This document shows positions 62,195 to 64,000 of a stretch of DNA of 64,000 nt, piece by piece. A model generated the notes under the pieces. The model made no database searches and was not told where the DNA came from. It worked only from the letters and a program-made list of their open reading frames with translations. The translations under genes were made by a program, and so were the position numbers. Source of the DNA: Lichenicoccus sp964246745 (GTDB taxonomy: Bacteria; Pseudomonadota; Alphaproteobacteria; Acetobacterales; Acetobacteraceae); contig CAXTRK010000009.1 in assembly GCA_964246745.1 (NCBI GenBank), positions 1-64,000 of the forward strand, read 5' to 3'. How positions within the stretch are numbered: position 1 is the first letter of the stretch; each line of letters begins with the position of its first letter.

Positions 62195-63505
62195 ATGACG
62201 CGACGGGTGTTCAGAGACGCAGTGGCACGCGGCAGCCTTGGGATGTCCAAATCCAGATGGCTTGGCGCCGTCCTCCTGCTCACCAGTGCGGCGGCTCCGC
62301 CCGAAACACAGGAAGAACAGCGGCAAGCCACATTCACGCGCATCGTGGTGGACGCAAAGCTCTATCCCAACCATCGCAAGCCGAAAGTTATCGGCGATTT
62401 CGCAAATGACAGGAATCCAGGGGTTGCGGCACAGGCCGGGTCCGACGGCTTCGCCGTCTATCGGGCGCCCTGTTTCAAGCGGTACATCATCAACACCAGC
62501 CATGCCGCGCAGGGCGACGAGGACGCCCAGGCTGTCGATATCAATGGCGACGGCGCGCCCGACATCGTCGTGGGAGGGCTCCGCGGGATAACGTACTGGC
62601 TGGAAAACCCGCTTAAATCCGGGCAGGACCCTTATCGCTCGCACTGGCGGATGCACCTCATCGGCACGGATCATTATTCGCACGACGTCGTTGTCGGCGA
62701 TGTGTTCAAGACAGGAAAAGTCGACATCGCGACCGAGAGTGGGATCTGGCACAGAGCCGGCCTCGGCAAAGGCTGGTCGCCCAGTCGCGTTCTGCAAGAC
62801 TTGCACGTGTGGGGGCCATGGTCGCTGATCACCGGCATCCCGCGCTCTGATGAAGGAACCTCACTCGTCGACATTCTCGGCGACGGCTATCTTGACGTCG
62901 TCGCCCCGTATCGGAGCACCTCTCTGGCGTGGTTCGAGAATCCGGCGCATCACGGCGGTGATCCCTACAAGGAGCTCTGGACGCCGCACATCATCGATGC
63001 TCACCCCGGTTTCAGTGCGAAGAACGGCGGCATGACCACCGCGGCGGCCGATTTCAACGGCGACGGCCGGATCGATATCGCCATGGCCCCGATGTATGCC
63101 GATGGCAAGCTGGTCTGGTATGAGGCTCCTGCCGACCGGCGCTCCGGCACCTGGATCAAGCATGTGATCGGCGACGCCTTCTATGTTCACCAGGGATCGT
63201 TGCAGATCGCCGACTTCAATGGCGACGGCACGCTCGACATCGGCTTTGCCGAGCAGGAGCAAAGCAGCAGCAAAAGGATCGGCATCTGGTACCATTATGG
63301 AACCGGGGACGACTGGACGTTGTCGGTGCTGTCCCGCAGCGGCGGCCAGAACATCAAGGCGGGCCGCGTCGGTCGCGGCTTGCTGCCCAGTCTGCTGTCA
63401 GCCAACCACGGCTATACGGGTGCCGCCAATCCGCTGGAGCTATTCTGGAACACCACCGGCAAATCGGATATCGCTCAGGATGACGGATGCCATCACGCTT
63501 CGTGA
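62195..63505 (+). CDS. FG-GAP/VCBS repeat protein, exported
   Basis: From ATG 62195 (GGAAGGGA just upstream) the protein has 436 residues. A signal-like segment (SRWLGAVLLLTSAAAPPE, ~20-38) precedes repeated calcium-loop motifs DINGDGAPDIVVGG, DILGDGYLDVVAP, DFNGDGRIDIAMAP and DFNGDGTLDIGFAE, with WFENP/WYEAP strands, the pattern of an FG-GAP beta-propeller as in integrin alpha chains. It probably acts in the periplasm or outside as a binding or structural protein. The function is unknown. It is divergent from metH. Confidence 0.85.
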   Translation: MTRRVFRDAVARGSLGMSKSRWLGAVLLLTSAAAPPETQEEQRQATFTRIVVDAKLYPNHRKPKVIGDFANDRNPGVAAQAGSDGFAVYRAPCFKRYIINTSHAAQGDEDAQAVDINGDGAPDIVVGGLRGITYWLENPLKSGQDPYRSHWRMHLIGTDHYSHDVVVGDVFKTGKVDIATESGIWHRAGLGKGWSPSRVLQDLHVWGPWSLITGIPRSDEGTSLVDILGDGYLDVVAPYRSTSLAWFENPAHHGGDPYKELWTPHIIDAHPGFSAKNGGMTTAAADFNGDGRIDIAMAPMYADGKLVWYEAPADRRSGTWIKHVIGDAFYVHQGSLQIADFNGDGTLDIGFAEQEQSSSKRIGIWYHYGTGDDWTLSVLSRSGGQNIKAGRVGRGLLPSLLSANHGYTGAANPLELFWNTTGKSDIAQDDGCHHAS

Positions 63506-63523
63506 TGCGGGGAGCGCCATGCC

Positions 63524-63880
63524 ATGTTCATTGATGCGCGTATCCCCGTGCGCTTCCGCGAGACGATGCCCCGGCCGGCACTGCCCGAGGCGGCGTTGAT
63601 CGTCCTCGAAGGCGATGACCAGGCTTGCTCGTCGGGATGGGCTGCCGTATGCGCGCTGCCGGACGGCGTGCCGAGCGCGCATCCGCCATCCTGCCGCTGC
63701 TGCGCGTCCCGCTCGGCACAGGCCGCGGCGTTGACGCGCCTGTTCCACCAGCGTGCGCGCGGCGAGACGGGGTTTTTCCGTCTGCTGATCGCCTGCCTGC
63801 CGCCGACGCAGGCGGCAGGCTTGCGCACGGCGCTGATGGAGGACATGTTTGTTTCCAGGTGCTTCGTAGAACAACATTGA
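63524..63880 (+). CDS. Small Cys-rich protein of unknown function
   Basis: The 118-residue frame starts 18 bases after the FG-GAP gene. Its core is PPSCRCCASRSAQAAALTRL followed by FHQRARGETGFFRLL, then an alternating helix and strand part and a CFVEQH end. The CxCC cluster could bind metal. I recall similar small proteins near COG0523 GTPases in alphaproteobacteria, which would link it to metal handling, but cannot prove the match. Antisense frames here look like shadows. Confidence 0.55.
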   Translation: MFIDARIPVRFRETMPRPALPEAALIVLEGDDQACSSGWAAVCALPDGVPSAHPPSCRCCASRSAQAAALTRLFHQRARGETGFFRLLIACLPPTQAAGLRTALMEDMFVSRCFVEQH

Positions 63881-64000
63881 GCGAGCGCAGGCGCACTCAA
63901 ACAAAAGCAAACGTATAACAATTGAGATACGGCTTTTGATCATAGAAGAAGCCAAAAAGTTACGGAAACTATGCAGGCGCTATGCTAGCGTCCGCCTCGT
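63881..64000 (+). other. AT-rich intergenic stretch at the right edge
   Basis: The last 120 bases have no reading frame and are much more AT-rich than the rest. GGCTT (63932-63936) and AAGCC (63950-63954) could pair as a small hairpin. TATGCT at about 63981 may be a -10 for a gene beyond the edge. Confidence 0.4.

Overview
The window is GC-rich, gene-dense bacterial DNA. The gene content (alphaproteobacterial SecB, CvpA-PurF-SDR and LapA-PyrF-TrpF blocks, a MetH of standard domain order, sedolisin peptidase, GMC/gluconate-dehydrogenase-type proteins, a CobW-WD40 pair) suggests an alphaproteobacterium, most likely Rhodospirillales/Acetobacteraceae and perhaps acid-tolerant. That placement is inference from families and base composition; there is no rRNA in the window. 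I saw no tRNA, rRNA, CRISPR array or intact transposon.

Layout. 1-1842: decayed inositol-type locus: the start of a sugar-binding protein facing an internally deleted methylmalonate-semialdehyde dehydrogenase and a Gfo/Idh dehydrogenase, with two GGAA-N6-TTCC operators between them. 1908-4302: an isonitrile-hydratase-like protein, an NTF2-like protein and an XRE/MmyB regulator with a clear operator, bracketed on the far side by a second copy of the 3' end of the Gfo/Idh gene. 4275-7077: drug-type MFS exporter divergent from an epoxide hydrolase. 7086-14294: a seven-gene minus-strand run (Nudix, methyltransferase, tyrosine phosphatase, TPP-dependent oxidase/decarboxylase, duplicated membrane protein, gluconate-dehydrogenase subunit 3, GMC flavoprotein). 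14401-24954: thiM, secreted GH3 glucosidase, YbiO-like mechanosensitive channel, 2OG dioxygenase, a broken Uma2 gene, hicAB with a long operator dyad, and a GH16 enzyme with a type I secretion-like C-terminus. 24972-31016: trpF-pyrF-lapA, secB, and a TPP-riboswitch-controlled TonB receptor plus thiamine-precursor-binding protein. 31196-33181: a more AT-rich PadR-glyoxalase-SDR islet. 33194-41890: phosphatase-kinase fusion next to an ammonium transporter, then a tightly packed run of GST, glycosyltransferase, O-antigen ligase, CobW and WD40 genes. 42000-47621: a diffusible-signal-factor (DSF) cassette, rpfF facing an rpfC-type hybrid kinase and a REC-PAS-GGDEF-EAL protein. 47840-55363: radical SAM protein, two zinc-type CDF pumps, a FAD dehydrogenase and a sedolisin. 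55425-64000: cvpA-purF-SDR, a HisE-like protein with metH, an FG-GAP repeat protein and a small Cys-rich protein.

How it works together. Thiamine recurs: salvage kinase ThiM, riboswitch-controlled uptake, and a TPP enzyme coupled to a flavoprotein module. The most interesting parts are (i) the DSF cassette in which a GGDEF-EAL response regulator stands where RpfG (HD-GYP) stands in Xanthomonas; (ii) the TPP enzyme/duplicated-membrane-protein/GMC operon, whose membrane protein carries paired histidines in two repeats and could be the missing electron-accepting subunit; (iii) two genes (mmsA and uma2) with clean in-frame internal deletions.
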